This document shows, piece by piece, positions 44,638-56,855 of a stretch of DNA of 64,000 nt. The DNA lies in assembly GCA_001899065.1 (NCBI GenBank), contig MKUZ01000009.1:62001-126000 (forward strand), given 5' to 3'. The position numbers were made by a program, and so were the translations under genes. This stretch comes from Devosia sp. 66-22. GTDB lineage: Bacteria > Pseudomonadota > Alphaproteobacteria > Rhizobiales > Devosiaceae. The notes below the pieces were generated by a model that did no database searches, had not been told where the DNA came from, and saw nothing but the letters and a program-made list of their open reading frames with translations. Positions within the stretch are counted from its first letter, which is position 1. Each line of letters starts with the position of its first letter.

Positions 44638-45114
44638 ATGACCTCACTTTCCGATTTCGACGAAACGCGCCTCGGCGGCGCGACTGAAGCCCTGTCGGCC
44701 TATGCCGGCCGTGTGGTTCTGGTGGTCAATGTCGCCAGCCAGTGCGGGAACACGCCGCAATATGAGGGGCTGGAGGCACTGTACCGGCAGTACGAAAGGC
44801 AGGGACTGGCGATCCTGGGGTTCCCCTGCAACCAGTTCGGCGAACAGGAGCCGGGGACGTCGGCGGAAATCGCCGAGTTCTGCTCGCTGACCTACAATGT
44901 GACTTTCCCCATGTTCGAGCGCATCGAGGTCAACGGAGCCGGGGCCGACCCGCTCTACAGATGGCTGAAGCGCGAGACGCCCGGCTCGGGCGATGCCGAT
45001 GTCGAGTGGAACTTCGCCAAGTTCCTGATCGACCGCGACGGCAGACCGGTGAAGCGGTACGGCGACAAGTTCCCGCCGGCCGATATCGCGGGCGACATCG
45101 AAAAGCTGCTCTAG
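44638..45114 (+). CDS. Glutathione peroxidase family protein
   Basis: This 158-residue thioredoxin-fold peroxidase reduces hydroperoxides with glutathione or thioredoxin. The peroxidatic Cys lies in NVASQCGNTPQYEGLE. The catalytic Gln and Trp are in GFPCNQFGEQEPG and WNFAKFLIDRDG. It is the cysteine form, not selenocysteine. Two further Cys (in FPCNQ and EFCSLTYN) could serve as resolving residues. Convergent msrA lies 14 bases away, so two oxidative-repair genes meet here. Confidence 0.92.
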   Translation: MTSLSDFDETRLGGATEALSAYAGRVVLVVNVASQCGNTPQYEGLEALYRQYERQGLAILGFPCNQFGEQEPGTSAEIAEFCSLTYNVTFPMFERIEVNGAGADPLYRWLKRETPGSGDADVEWNFAKFLIDRDGRPVKRYGDKFPPADIAGDIEKLL

Positions 45115-45128
45115 AAGCGCGTTCGCCT

Positions 45129-45833
45129 CTAGAGCGTGCCGACCAGCACCGGGTCCTTCTGCCAGACCGCCGGGAACAGCTTTTGCAGCGCCTCGACCTT
45201 GGGCAGGTCGTTGATGACGATATAGGGCCAGGTCGGGTTCAGGGTCAGGAAATCCTGATGGTACTGCTCGGCCGGGTAGAAGGCTTCGAGCGGCTCGAGC
45301 GTGGTGACGATCGGCGCGGGGTAGACCGTGGCGGCATCGAGCTGGGCGATGTAGGCCGCAGCGACCTGCTTTTCCTCGTCGGACTGGAAGAAGATGGCGT
45401 TGCGGTACTGCGTGCCGTGGTCCGGCCCCTGGTAATTGAGCTGGGTGGGGTTCATCGCGACCGAGAACAGGATCTGCAGCAATTGGCCGTAGCTGACGAC
45501 GGCGGGATCGTAGGTGATTTCGACCGCCTCGGCGTGGCCGGTCTGGCCCGAGCCGACCATGTCGTAATGGGCGGTGTCCGCCTCGCCGCCGGCGTAGCCC
45601 GATACGGCGTTCTTGACGCCCTTCACATGCTGGAAGACGCCCTGCACGCCCCAGAAGCAGCCGCCGGCAAAGATCGCCTTGGCTTCGGACCCTGCAACCG
45701 GGAAGTCGATAGCGGGCCGGGGGATCACGACGGGTTCCTCCTGCGCGCCAACAGTCGAATGCCAGAGGCCGAGGGCAGCTGCGGCGCTCAGCACGCTGAC
45801 TGCGGCCACCTTGGCGATGCGGCTTAGATTCAT
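45129..45833 (-). CDS. msrA: Exported peptide-methionine (S)-S-oxide reductase MsrA
   Basis: This 234-residue enzyme reduces methionine-S-sulfoxide in proteins. A signal peptide (MNLSRIAKVAAVSVLSAAAALG..., cleavage near VGA at residue 29) places it in the periplasm. The catalytic Cys is in AIFAGGCFWGVQGVF, followed by GYAGG, HAEAVEITYDP and GTQYRNAIFF. It has only this one Cys in the mature part, so it lacks the usual resolving Cys and would need an external reductant such as a DsbD-type partner (inference). No MsrB is next to it. It is divergent from the PRC-barrel gene. Confidence 0.92.
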   Translation of the reverse strand: MNLSRIAKVAAVSVLSAAAALGLWHSTVGAQEEPVVIPRPAIDFPVAGSEAKAIFAGGCFWGVQGVFQHVKGVKNAVSGYAGGEADTAHYDMVGSGQTGHAEAVEITYDPAVVSYGQLLQILFSVAMNPTQLNYQGPDHGTQYRNAIFFQSDEEKQVAAAYIAQLDAATVYPAPIVTTLEPLEAFYPAEQYHQDFLTLNPTWPYIVINDLPKVEALQKLFPAVWQKDPVLVGTL

Positions 45834-46072
45834 CGATATCTCCCTGGGCCAGCCGGCCCGATTTGCGTTGGTCCTATGTCGCGCCGGGCGGCGCGGAAAT
45901 CCAGCGCCGGTGGCGGGGTTGTGAACGGCGTGGCGAGCGCCGTGAGGGCCCGTGAGAGGAGATACGGGTGGGCGAGGCACGAAGTTTGCAGTCGGCCCCG
46001 GACGCCGCCGCGCCGGAACCGTGCTCGACGTGCCTCGTTTCGCTTCCATCAACCTCATTGAAGGAGACGAGA

Positions 46073-46519
46073 ATGCCCACAGCAACGGGACATACGACGG
46101 CCATTCGCGCGTCGCGCGTGATCGGTACGGACGTCAAGGACACCCAGGGCGAGGTGATCGGCAAGGTGGAGGATCTGATCCTCGACAAGACCGATAACGC
46201 CATCATGTTCGCGGTGGTCGGCTTCGGCGGCTTCCTCGGCATGGGCGAGAAGTTCCACCCGCTGCCCTGGTCGTCCCTCGACTTCGATCCCGAGCTCGAT
46301 GCCTATGTCGTGCCGTTCAGCAAGGACCAGCTCAAGGCGGCGCCTGCCGACACGATCAAGGAGCTGACCAAGGACGACGGCACCTTCATGCGCGACCGCA
46401 GCTACGACTACTACAAGCCGAGCCCTACTGGCACTAAGCCGGCCAGCCAGTCGACGGGATCGGGCGGCCTCCGGGCCGCCCTGCATTTTGTCGCGCCACG
46501 CCGCCGCAGGGTAAGCTAG
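46073..46519 (+). CDS. PRC-barrel domain protein
   Basis: This 148-residue protein carries one PRC-barrel domain (about residues 10-90). Visible patterns are IRASRVIGTDVKDTQGEVIG, VEDLILDKTDNAIMFAVVGFGGFLGMGEKFHPLPW and LDAYVVPFSKDQL. Such proteins occur as stress-related or scaffold proteins in Rhizobiales; the function here is unknown. ATG 46073 has AAGGAG seven bases upstream. The 238-base gap to msrA shows no gene and must hold both promoters. The C terminus is a low-complexity Ser/Gly/Arg tail. Confidence 0.85.
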   Translation: MPTATGHTTAIRASRVIGTDVKDTQGEVIGKVEDLILDKTDNAIMFAVVGFGGFLGMGEKFHPLPWSSLDFDPELDAYVVPFSKDQLKAAPADTIKELTKDDGTFMRDRSYDYYKPSPTGTKPASQSTGSGGLRAALHFVAPRRRRVS

Positions 46520-46548
46520 CCTGCCGCTGATTCATCGGGGAGTGCGGC

Positions 46549-47496
46549 GTGCGGATCGTCATCATCGGGGGCAGCGGGCATGTGGGGACGTATCTGGTTC
46601 CCATGCTGGTCGGGGCCGGGCACCAGGTCGTCAATGTGAGCCGCGGGCGGGCGGTGCCCTATACGCCGAACGCAGCGTGGGATGCGGTGGAGACGGTTGT
46701 GGCGGACCGGACGGCAGAGGATGCGGCGGGGACTTTTGGGTCGCGGATCGCCGCCCTTGGCGCCGATGTCGTGGTCGACATGATCTCGTTCACGCTCGAA
46801 AGCACGCAGCAGCTCGCCAATGCGCTGCGCGGCAGAGCGGAGCATTTCCTTCATTGCGGGACGATCTGGGTCTACGGGCACAACCCGGCCGTGCCGGCGA
46901 CCGAGGACGATCCGCTCAACGCGATCGGTGAATACGGCACGCGGAAAGCGGCGATCGAGGCCTGGCTGCTGGGCGAGGCCAGGGACGGCCTACCGGCGAC
47001 GGTGTTCCGGCCGGGCCACATCGTCGGACCGGGCTGGGCGCCGCTCAATCCGGCGGGGCATTTCAACCTCGATGTGTTCGCCCGGATGCGGCGCGGCGAG
47101 GAGCTGGCGCTGCCCAATTTCGGGCTCGAGACGGTGCATCACGTGCATGCTGCCGACGTCGCGCAGATCGCGTTCCGCGCCATCGCCAGCCGCGAGGCGG
47201 CGGTCGGGCAGGCGTTCAACGCGGTTTCGGCGCAAGCGCTGAACCTCAGGGGCTATGCCGAGGCGATGTTCCGCTGGTTTGGGCACGAGCCGCGGATCAG
47301 CTACCTGCCGTTCGAGCAGTGGGCGGCGACGCAGCGGCCCGAGGATGCGGCGGCAACGCTCGAGCATATCAGCCGAAGTCCGGCGCATTCCATCCACAAA
47401 GCGCGCTCTTTGCTCGGATATCGGCCCCGCTATTCGAGCCTTGCGGCGGTCGAGGAGGCCGTGACCTGGCTGATCGGGAGCGGAAAGCTCGGCTGA
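46549..47496 (+). CDS. NAD-dependent epimerase/dehydratase family protein
   Basis: This 315-residue short-chain dehydrogenase-type protein begins with the nucleotide-binding MRIVIIGGSGHVGTYLVPML. It continues with VVDMISFTLES, a YGTRK segment in place of the usual YxxxK active site, and VFRPGHIVGPGW. The fold is that of sugar-nucleotide epimerases and reductases, but the substrate is unknown and no sugar cluster is nearby. It starts at GTG 46549 after GGGAG. It precedes eno with a 90-base gap. Confidence 0.82.
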   Translation: MRIVIIGGSGHVGTYLVPMLVGAGHQVVNVSRGRAVPYTPNAAWDAVETVVADRTAEDAAGTFGSRIAALGADVVVDMISFTLESTQQLANALRGRAEHFLHCGTIWVYGHNPAVPATEDDPLNAIGEYGTRKAAIEAWLLGEARDGLPATVFRPGHIVGPGWAPLNPAGHFNLDVFARMRRGEELALPNFGLETVHHVHAADVAQIAFRAIASREAAVGQAFNAVSAQALNLRGYAEAMFRWFGHEPRISYLPFEQWAATQRPEDAAATLEHISRSPAHSIHKARSLLGYRPRYSSLAAVEEAVTWLIGSGKLG

Positions 47497-47546
47497 ACCG
47501 GAAATATTGCGCGCGCCCCCTTCCGATTGTCACATGACGGTTCTAG

Positions 47547-48868
<1,322 letters not shown>

Positions 48869-48869
<1 letters not shown>

Positions 48870-49390
48870 TGACCGCCGGCGCGGAGGTCGAGATCGACGA
48901 AGCGTCGGTAGACGACGCGGATGCGCTCTCGGCCCTCGCGATCCGGACCTACGTCGCTGCCTTCGGGCACAGCTTCGCGCCCGACGAGCTGACCCACTAT
49001 CTCGACCGGAAGCTGTCGGCGGTCCGCTGGGTGGAGTATCTGGCGCGCGACCGCGTGCTGCTGGCGCGGATCGCGGGGCGGCCGGTGGGCTACATCCAGT
49101 TCGGGCCCGAGGAGGCGCGCGAGGGCGTCGACATTCGCCGGCTCTACATCGACGCCGCCCACCAAGGCCAAGGGATCGGGACGTCGCTCCTCGAAGCGGT
49201 GTTGGGGTCGCCCGAAGTGGCAGCGGCGCCTGCCGTCTACATCGACACCTGGGACGAGAACACCGGCGCGCGGCGGCTCTATGACCGCTTCGGCTTCCGG
49301 CACGAGGGTGAGCTGAAACCCTTCCGCCTGAGCACCGGCGAGATCGACGGCTACGACATCATTCTCGTACGGCGCCGGACCGAGCCTTAA
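48869..49390 (+). CDS. GNAT family N-acetyltransferase
   Basis: This 173-residue acetyltransferase carries the acetyl-CoA motif RRLYIDAAHQGQGIGTSLL and the GNAT C-terminal patterns TWDENTGARRLYDRFGF. Its substrate is unknown. The ATG shares a base with the eno stop, so it is translated with eno. The context eno-GNAT-ftsB-pdhA shows no pathway link. Confidence 0.85.
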
Positions 49391-49424
49391 CCGGGGCTCA
49401 ACCATGGCGGGGTAGGGTGCCGGC

Positions 49425-49820
49425 ATGTCCACCCGCCTTCGTCGTCCATCCATCTGGCGCGGCCTGCTCGTTACGGCGGGCCTCGTGGCATTTCAGGGCT
49501 ATCTGGGCTGGAGCGCGATCGGCGGGAACTTCGGCACCGAGAGCCAGAAGCTGATGAAGGCCGATATCGTCGACCTCAAGGTGCAGTCGGCGGCGCTGCA
49601 GGCCGAGATCGACGCCTACCGGCACAAGGTCGATCTGTTCGACCCCAAGAAACTCGATCCTGATATCCTCACCGAACGGGCCCGGGCGCTGCTGTCGATG
49701 GCGCAGGTGGGCGACCTCGTGATCATGGTCGATCCGCAGACCGGTAAACTGCTTTCCGGTTCAATCATGTCGTCAACCGAAAACCAGTCAATGCCAAAAA
49801 TAGAAGCTGGCATAGACTGA
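49425..49820 (+). CDS. ftsB: Septum formation initiator FtsB/DivIC family protein
   Basis: This 131-residue single-span protein has a short cytoplasmic N terminus, a membrane helix (about residues 12-32) and a periplasmic coiled coil (about 40-75), the design of FtsB. FtsB joins FtsL and FtsQ in the divisome. The ILTERARALLSMAQVGDLVIM segment is typical of the family in alphaproteobacteria. Position between eno and pdhA is conserved in rhizobia. The C terminus after residue 100 is variable. Confidence 0.85.
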   Translation: MSTRLRRPSIWRGLLVTAGLVAFQGYLGWSAIGGNFGTESQKLMKADIVDLKVQSAALQAEIDAYRHKVDLFDPKKLDPDILTERARALLSMAQVGDLVIMVDPQTGKLLSGSIMSSTENQSMPKIEAGID

Positions 49821-49849
49821 TAGCGGGCGTTGCTCGTGTCATGAGCGCG

Positions 49850-49879
49850 TTGTGCGGCAGGAAATGCTTGCGCTATTCT
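49850..49879 (+). promoter_or_regulatory. Possible sigma-70 promoter of the pdh operon
   Basis: TTGTGC (49850-49855) and TATTCT (49874-49879) are 18 bases apart and lie 51 bases upstream of the pdhA start. The 109-base ftsB-pdhA gap holds no gene. It fits a housekeeping promoter but is not unique in this GC-rich sequence. Confidence 0.4.
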
Positions 49880-49929
49880 GGCCGGCAGTGGCGTAATGCC
49901 ATCCTATTGCGGTCCTCCGGAGCAGAATA

Positions 49930-50952
49930 ATGGCGCGCAAGCCTGCCGCGGCGAAAGCCGCAAAATCCGCTTCCCTCCCCAATGCCCCCCAGTTCAGCAA
50001 GGAAGACGAGCTCAAGGCCTTCCGCGACATGCTGCTGATCCGCCGCTTCGAGGAGAAGGCGGGGCAGATGTATGGCATGGGGCTGATCGGCGGCTTCTGC
50101 CACCTCTATATCGGCCAGGAAGCGGTGGTGACCGGCATCACCATGGCGAGCCAGAAGGGCGACGCGCAGATCACCGGCTATCGCGACCACGGGCACATGC
50201 TGGTGATGGGGCTCGATCCCAAGGGCGTGATGGCCGAACTCACCGGGCGCGAGGGCGGCCTGTCGAAAGGCAAGGGCGGCTCGATGCACATGTTCTCCAA
50301 TGAGCACCGCTTCTATGGCGGCAACGGCATCGTGGGCGCGCAGGTATCGCTGGGCACGGGCCTCGCCTTCGCCGCCAAATATCGCGGCGAGAACAGCGTG
50401 GCGATCACCTATTTCGGCGATGGCGCGGCCAACCAGGGCCAGGTCTACGAGTCGTTCAACATGGCCAAGCTGTGGAACCTGCCGGTCCTCTACATCATCG
50501 AGAACAACCGCTACGCCATGGGCACGTCGGTCGAGCGGGCGACGGCACAGGCGGATTTCTCCAAGCGCGGGCTGAGCTTCAACATTCAGGGCGAACAGGT
50601 CGACGGCATGGATGTGCGGATGGTGCATGACGCGACACGGCGCGCCATCGACCACATCCGCGGCGGCGGTGGCCCGTACATTCTCGAGATGATGACCTAT
50701 CGCTACCGTGGCCATTCCATGTCCGACCCGGCGAAGTACCGCAGCAAGGACGAAGTGACCACCATGCGGGCCGAGCGCGATCCGATCGAGCAGGTCAAGA
50801 GCCGCATTCTGGAAAAGCGTTTCGGCACCGAAGAGACGCTCAAGCAGATCGAGACCGAGGTTCGCGCCATCGTCACGGAAGCGGCGGATTTTGCCACGAG
50901 CGATGCGGAGCCGCCGGCCAGCGAGCTCTGGACGGACATCTACGCGGCGTAA
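49930..50952 (+). CDS. pdhA: Pyruvate dehydrogenase E1 component, alpha subunit
   Basis: This 340-residue thiamine diphosphate enzyme subunit starts the conversion of pyruvate to acetyl-CoA together with PdhB. The TPP/Mg motif is FGDGAANQGQVYESFNMAKLWNLP followed by YIIENNRYAMG. The regulatory-type loop YRYRGHSMSDPAKYRSKDEV is present. It is the alpha2beta2 type of alphaproteobacteria and mitochondria, not the single-chain AceE of E. coli. ATG 49930 has CGGAG upstream. A small membrane gene separates it from pdhB. Confidence 0.96.
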   Translation: MARKPAAAKAAKSASLPNAPQFSKEDELKAFRDMLLIRRFEEKAGQMYGMGLIGGFCHLYIGQEAVVTGITMASQKGDAQITGYRDHGHMLVMGLDPKGVMAELTGREGGLSKGKGGSMHMFSNEHRFYGGNGIVGAQVSLGTGLAFAAKYRGENSVAITYFGDGAANQGQVYESFNMAKLWNLPVLYIIENNRYAMGTSVERATAQADFSKRGLSFNIQGEQVDGMDVRMVHDATRRAIDHIRGGGGPYILEMMTYRYRGHSMSDPAKYRSKDEVTTMRAERDPIEQVKSRILEKRFGTEETLKQIETEVRAIVTEAADFATSDAEPPASELWTDIYAA

Positions 50953-50965
50953 GGCGGAAACGGCG

Positions 50966-51247
50966 ATGGCGACGATCGTCACGACAGTTCTGGCGGCCCT
51001 GGGCTTCTTCGCCTGGGGCATTGCCGTGCTGTCTGCGTTCCGCATCGTGTCGCTGGCGCCCAAGGGGCAGAAGCTCAGCGTCTACGGTCAGGTCGGCTGG
51101 TGGCAGTTCGACAAGATCCGCGCCGCGCTCGGCCCCGACGCCGATCCCCACATCCGCGCCTATCAGCGCGCCTTCCTCACCTTCATCGGCTGCGTCCTGA
51201 TAGCCATGGTCGCCGGCACCTTGCTTGCCGCGCAGGCGCAGAACTAG
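50966..51247 (+). CDS. Small two-span membrane protein between pdhA and pdhB
   Basis: This 93-residue protein has two hydrophobic spans (about residues 4-24 and 70-88). The loop between them is conserved-looking (SVYGQVGWWQFDKIRAALGPDADPH). ATG 50966 follows pdhA by 13 bases and ends 18 bases before pdhB, so it is surely co-transcribed. I do not recognise the family. A role in anchoring or regulating the pyruvate dehydrogenase complex is possible but unsupported. Confidence 0.75.
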   Translation: MATIVTTVLAALGFFAWGIAVLSAFRIVSLAPKGQKLSVYGQVGWWQFDKIRAALGPDADPHIRAYQRAFLTFIGCVLIAMVAGTLLAAQAQN

Positions 51248-51265
51248 TTTTCGGAGAACACTCCA

Positions 51266-52657
51266 ATGCCCAATATCCTGATGCCCGCGCTGTCGCCGAC
51301 CATGGAGGAGGGGAAACTCTCCAAATGGCTGGTCAAGGTCGGCGATACGGTCAAGCCCGGCGACGTGCTGGCCGAGATCGAGACCGACAAGGCGACGATG
51401 GAAGTCGAGAGCGTCGACAGCGGCGAGGTCAAGGAACTGCTGGTGGCCGAGGGCACCGAGGGGGTGAAGGTCAATACGCCCATCGCCGTGGTGCTGGGCG
51501 AGGGCGAAAGCGCCCCGGCTCCGACACCGGTGGCCAGGACCGCTCCCGAGCCGGCTGAAGCGCCGGTGGTCGCCGCCGAGAAAGCGGCGGATGCCGCGCC
51601 CGCCGCGGCGGCGGCACCCGCTGCGCCCAAGTTCGAGGCCGCGGCCGATCCGGACCTGCCGGCCGGCGTCGAGATGGTCGAAATGACCGTGCGCCAGGCG
51701 CTCAACGAGGCGATGGCCGAGGAGATGCGCCGCGACAAGGACGTCTTCGTGATGGGCGAGGAAGTCGCCGAGTACCAGGGCGCCTACAAGGTGACACAGG
51801 GCCTGCTGCAGGAGTTCGGACCGCAGCGCGTTGTGGACACGCCCATCACCGAGCACGGCTTTGCCGGCATCGGCGTCGGCGCGGCGTTCGCGGGCCTGAG
51901 GCCGATCGTCGAGTTCATGACCTGGAACTTCGCCATGCAGGCGATCGACCAGATCATCAATTCGGCGGCCAAGCAGCTCTACATGTCGGGCGGGCAGGTG
52001 ACGGCGCCCATCGTGTTCCGTGGCCCCAACGGCGCCGCGGCCCGCGTTGCGGCGCAACACAGCCAGGATTTTTCGGCCTGGTACAGCCACGTGCCCGGTC
52101 TCTATGTCGTCGCCCCGTTCACGGCAGCCGACGCCAAGGGGCTGCTGAAGGCAGCAATCCGTACCAATACGCCGGTGGTGTTTCTCGAGAACGAGATTCT
52201 CTACGGCTCGACGGGTCTCGTGCCCAAGGTCGACGACTTCGTGCTGCCGATCGGCAAGGCCCGTATCGCGCGGCAGGGCAAGGACGTGACGATCGTGTCG
52301 TTCTCGATGGGTATGCGCTACGCGACGCAGGCGACCGAGAAGCTCGTGGCTGCGGGCGTCGATGTCGAACTGATCGACCTCAGGACGCTGCGGCCGATGG
52401 ATTCGGCGACCGTTATCGAGAGCGTCAAGAAGACGGGCCGACTGGTGACCGTCGAGGAAGGCTGGCCGCAGGGCGGCATTGGCGCGGAGCTCACGGCGCG
52501 CGTCGTCGCCGAAGCGTTCGACTATCTCGACGCCCCGCCGACCCGTGTCACCGGCAAGGACGTGCCGATGCCGTACGCCGCCAATCTCGAGAAGCTGGCG
52601 CTGCCCAATGTCGACGAAGTCATCGCGGCGGTGAACGCCGTGACCTATCGGAGCTGA
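51266..52657 (+). CDS. pdhB: Pyruvate dehydrogenase E1 component, beta subunit, with N-terminal lipoyl domain
   Basis: This 463-residue protein joins a lipoyl domain (residues 1-76, lipoyl Lys K42 in [11 protein letters not shown]), an Ala/Pro linker (about 85-130), and the E1-beta transketolase-like domain from about 140. E1 motifs are [37 protein letters not shown] and [15 protein letters not shown]. The extra lipoyl domain on E1-beta is typical of alphaproteobacteria. It would be a substrate of the LipA encoded downstream. ATG 51266 follows GGAGAAC. Confidence 0.96.
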   Translation: MPNILMPALSPTMEEGKLSKWLVKVGDTVKPGDVLAEIETDKATMEVESVDSGEVKELLVAEGTEGVKVNTPIAVVLGEGESAPAPTPVARTAPEPAEAPVVAAEKAADAAPAAAAAPAAPKFEAAADPDLPAGVEMVEMTVRQALNEAMAEEMRRDKDVFVMGEEVAEYQGAYKVTQGLLQEFGPQRVVDTPITEHGFAGIGVGAAFAGLRPIVEFMTWNFAMQAIDQIINSAAKQLYMSGGQVTAPIVFRGPNGAAARVAAQHSQDFSAWYSHVPGLYVVAPFTAADAKGLLKAAIRTNTPVVFLENEILYGSTGLVPKVDDFVLPIGKARIARQGKDVTIVSFSMGMRYATQATEKLVAAGVDVELIDLRTLRPMDSATVIESVKKTGRLVTVEEGWPQGGIGAELTARVVAEAFDYLDAPPTRVTGKDVPMPYAANLEKLALPNVDEVIAAVNAVTYRS

Positions 52658-52662
52658 GGCGC

Positions 52663-53115
52663 GTGGCCACTCAAGCAGAGATGGACCGCAGATTCCTCGA
52701 TGCCGCCTATGACGAGGCGCAGAAGGGGCTGGCCGAGGGCGGCATTCCCATCGGCTCGGTGCTGGTGCGCAATGGCGAGATCATCGGGCGCGGGCACAAC
52801 CGGCGCGTGCAGAAGGGTGACCCGATCCTGCATGGCGAGATGGACGCGATCCAGAACGCCGGCCGGCAGCGGACCTACAAGGACGTTACCTGCTACACCA
52901 CGCTCAGCCCCTGCATGATGTGCACGGGGACGATCATCCAGTTCGGCATCGCCCGCGTGGTGGTGGCCGAGAGCAAGAATTTCAAGGGTTTCCAGGATGT
53001 GCTCAGCCTCGCGGGCGTCGACGTTGTCGATTACCACGAGGCGCGTTGCGAGCACATGATGACGGACTTCATCGAGAAGAATCCGTCGCTGTGGAACGAA
53101 GACATCGGCGAGTGA
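52663..53115 (+). CDS. Nucleoside deaminase, cytosine deaminase-like
   Basis: This 150-residue zinc enzyme has the cytidine deaminase fold: [11 protein letters not shown] (zinc His plus catalytic Glu) and [17 protein letters not shown] (two zinc Cys). It resembles the small fungal-type cytosine deaminases and related CDA-superfamily proteins more than tRNA deaminase TadA, which has PCxxC with a different neighbourhood. Its substrate is uncertain. It starts at GTG 52663, five bases after pdhB, and ends seven bases before pdhC, so it is embedded in the pdh operon. Confidence 0.85.
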   Translation: MATQAEMDRRFLDAAYDEAQKGLAEGGIPIGSVLVRNGEIIGRGHNRRVQKGDPILHGEMDAIQNAGRQRTYKDVTCYTTLSPCMMCTGTIIQFGIARVVVAESKNFKGFQDVLSLAGVDVVDYHEARCEHMMTDFIEKNPSLWNEDIGE

Positions 53116-53122
53116 GGACGCG

Positions 53123-54481
53123 ATGAGCATCAACATAACCATGCCGGCACTCTCTCCCACGATGGAAGAGGGCAAGCTCGCCAAATGGCACGTCAAGGAA
53201 GGTGACAGCGTCTCCTCCGGCGACGTGATCGCCGAGATCGAGACCGACAAGGCGACCATGGAGGTCGAGGCGGTCGACGAAGGCAGGATCGGGCAGATCG
53301 TCGTTCCAGAGGGAACGGAGAATGTGAAGGTCAACGCCGTGATCGCGGTGCTCCTGACCGAAGGGGAGAGCGCCGCCGACGCCAAGGCGGCCCCGGCGCC
53401 CGCGCCCAAGGCCGCAGAGGTACCCAGGCCGGAAGCGCCAAGAGCAGCGGAGGCGCCGAAGGCGGCTCCGGCGCCAGTGGCGTCGGCCGTGAGCGGGACC
53501 GCCGCGGTGACGGCATCGGCGCCGAAGCCTCCCGCCGGCGCGAACGGCGCGCGGGTGTTTGCGTCGCCGCTGGCCAAGCGGCTCGCCAGGGAAGCCGGCA
53601 TCGACGTCGGCGCGATCAATGGCTCGGGGCCGCATGGCCGCGTGGTGCGCTCGGACGTCGAGGCCGCCAAGTCGGGCAAGGTGCCGCTCAAGGCCGCTCC
53701 AGCCGCTGCCCCCGCCTCGGGCGGCGCCGCACTCGCAGGCGGCATGAGCAAGCAGCAGGTGCTGGCGCTCTATCCGGAGGGCAGCTACGAACTCGTGCCC
53801 AATGACGGCATGCGCAAGGTCGTGGCGGCGCGCCTCACCGAAGCCAAGCAGACCATCCCGCATTTCTACCTGACGCTCGACTGCCGGATCGACGCCTTGA
53901 TGGCGGCGCGCGAGCAGATCAATGCGGCCGCGCCGCTCAAGGACGGCAAGCCGACCTACAAGCTCTCGGTCAACGACTTCGTGATGAAGGCGTGGGCGGC
54001 GGCCCTGATGAAGGTGCCGACGGCGAACGCCACGTGGGCTGGGGACTCGATCCTCTACCACAAGCATGCCGACGTGGCCGTGGCGGTCGCGGTGCCGGGC
54101 GGGCTGTTCACGCCGGTGGTCAAGGCGTGCGAGACCAAGTCGCTGCGCCAGATTTCGGACGAGGTGAAGGATCTCGCGAGCCGCGCCCGCAGCAAGAAGC
54201 TGAGCCCGGCCGAGTACCAGGGCGGCACCTCCTCGGTGTCCAACCTCGGCATGTATGGCATCACCAATTTCGCGGCGGTGATCAATCCGCCGCACGGCAC
54301 GATCCTCGCTGTCGGCGTCGGTGAAGAGCGGGTCTATGCCGAGAAAGGCGAGATCAAGGTGGGCCAGTTCATGACGGTGACGCTGAGTTGCGACCACCGC
54401 GCGGTGGACGGCGCGCTCGGCGCGGAACTGCTCGCCGCCTTCAAGGCCCTGATCGAAACTCCTGTGATGATGCTCGCATGA
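53123..54481 (+). CDS. pdhC: Dihydrolipoyllysine acetyltransferase (pyruvate dehydrogenase E2)
   Basis: This 452-residue core protein accepts the acetyl group on lipoate and passes it to CoA. It has one lipoyl domain (residues 1-77, lipoyl Lys K43), a long Ala/Pro linker, a peripheral subunit-binding domain (about 145-182, [20 protein letters not shown]), another linker, and the catalytic domain from about 220. The active-site His-Asp are in [20 protein letters not shown] 53123 follows GAGGACGCG. The stop overlaps the next gene as ATGA. Confidence 0.96.
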   Translation: MSINITMPALSPTMEEGKLAKWHVKEGDSVSSGDVIAEIETDKATMEVEAVDEGRIGQIVVPEGTENVKVNAVIAVLLTEGESAADAKAAPAPAPKAAEVPRPEAPRAAEAPKAAPAPVASAVSGTAAVTASAPKPPAGANGARVFASPLAKRLAREAGIDVGAINGSGPHGRVVRSDVEAAKSGKVPLKAAPAAAPASGGAALAGGMSKQQVLALYPEGSYELVPNDGMRKVVAARLTEAKQTIPHFYLTLDCRIDALMAAREQINAAAPLKDGKPTYKLSVNDFVMKAWAAALMKVPTANATWAGDSILYHKHADVAVAVAVPGGLFTPVVKACETKSLRQISDEVKDLASRARSKKLSPAEYQGGTSSVSNLGMYGITNFAAVINPPHGTILAVGVGEERVYAEKGEIKVGQFMTVTLSCDHRAVDGALGAELLAAFKALIETPVMMLA

Positions 54482-55128
54482 AAACCATTCTTGCCTTTGG
54501 CGACAGCATCACCTTCGGTGCCAACCCCGTGATGGGCGGGCCGCGGCTCGCCTATGAGCACCGCTGGCCCACGGTCCTCGAAGCCGGACTCGGCGGCGCG
54601 GCGCGAGTCATCGCGGAGGGGCTGGGCGGCCGCACCACCGTGCATGACGACTGGTATGCCAATGCCGACCGCAACGGCTCGCGCATCCTGCCGACCCTGC
54701 TTGCCACGCACAATCCGCTCGATGCGGTGGTGATCATGCTGGGCACCAACGATCTCAAGACGATCCATGGCCGGGCCGCGCTCGAGGCGTCCTACGGCAT
54801 GCGCCGCCTGGTGCAGGTGGTGCGGGCACACGCCGCCACCGACAATCTGCCGCCACCGGCGATCGTGATCGTGGCGCCGCCACACATCACCGAGACGAGC
54901 ATCCATCCCGAGATGATGGAGGTTTTCGGCAAGAAGACGGCGATCGAGGAAAGCCGACTCTTCGGCAAGTACTACAAGCGCCGCGCGGAGGAACTTGGAA
55001 CGGCGTTCTTTGATGCCTCGACGGTGGCACGGCCCGACCCCCATGACGGCGTGCATCTGGACGCGGCGAACACGCGCGCGATCGGCGAGGGGCTCGTGCC
55101 GGTCGTCAAATCCCTTCTCGGACTCTAG
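54478..55128 (+). CDS. SGNH/GDSL family hydrolase
   Basis: This 216-residue esterase-type hydrolase has the block I Ser in [11 protein letters not shown], the block III GTNDLK and the block [13 protein letters not shown] with Asp and His of the triad. No signal peptide is seen, so it should be cytoplasmic. It may act as an arylesterase or deacetylase; the substrate is unknown. ATG 54478 overlaps the pdhC stop by four bases and it ends nine bases before lpdA, so it belongs to the pdh operon. Confidence 0.88.
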   Translation: MKTILAFGDSITFGANPVMGGPRLAYEHRWPTVLEAGLGGAARVIAEGLGGRTTVHDDWYANADRNGSRILPTLLATHNPLDAVVIMLGTNDLKTIHGRAALEASYGMRRLVQVVRAHAATDNLPPPAIVIVAPPHITETSIHPEMMEVFGKKTAIEESRLFGKYYKRRAEELGTAFFDASTVARPDPHDGVHLDAANTRAIGEGLVPVVKSLLGL

Positions 55129-55137
55129 GAGGCCCTG

Positions 55138-56577
<1,440 letters not shown>

Positions 56578-56588
56578 CGGAGGCTGCC

Positions 56589-56846
56589 ATGTCGCCCGAA
56601 CTCCAGTCGCTCCTGATCTTCCTGCTCACCGGCCTCGTGGCCGGCTGGATCGCCAGCCTCGTTCTGGGTGGGGGCGGGCTGCTGCGCAATCTCGTCGTCG
56701 GCGTGGTGGGCGCGCTGGTTGGCGGCTACGTGCTCAAGTTCGCGGGCGTGACGCTGCCGATCGGCAATGCCTGGGTCAGCGATCTCGTGACGGCGGTGAT
56801 TGGCGCCATCATCGTCATCGTCGTGGCCCGCATCATCGCGAGATAG
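56589..56846 (+). CDS. GlsB/YeaQ/YmgE family membrane protein, copy 1
   Basis: This 85-residue protein has three hydrophobic segments with the family pattern FLLTGLVAGWIASLVLGGGG, a glycine-rich second span (VVGVVGALVGGYVLKF) and a C-terminal GAIIVIVVARIIAR. The family is linked to general stress response. It lies 11 bases after lpdA. A second, related copy lies at 57152. Function is unknown. Confidence 0.88.
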   Translation: MSPELQSLLIFLLTGLVAGWIASLVLGGGGLLRNLVVGVVGALVGGYVLKFAGVTLPIGNAWVSDLVTAVIGAIIVIVVARIIAR

Positions 56847-56855
56847 GGGACCTCA

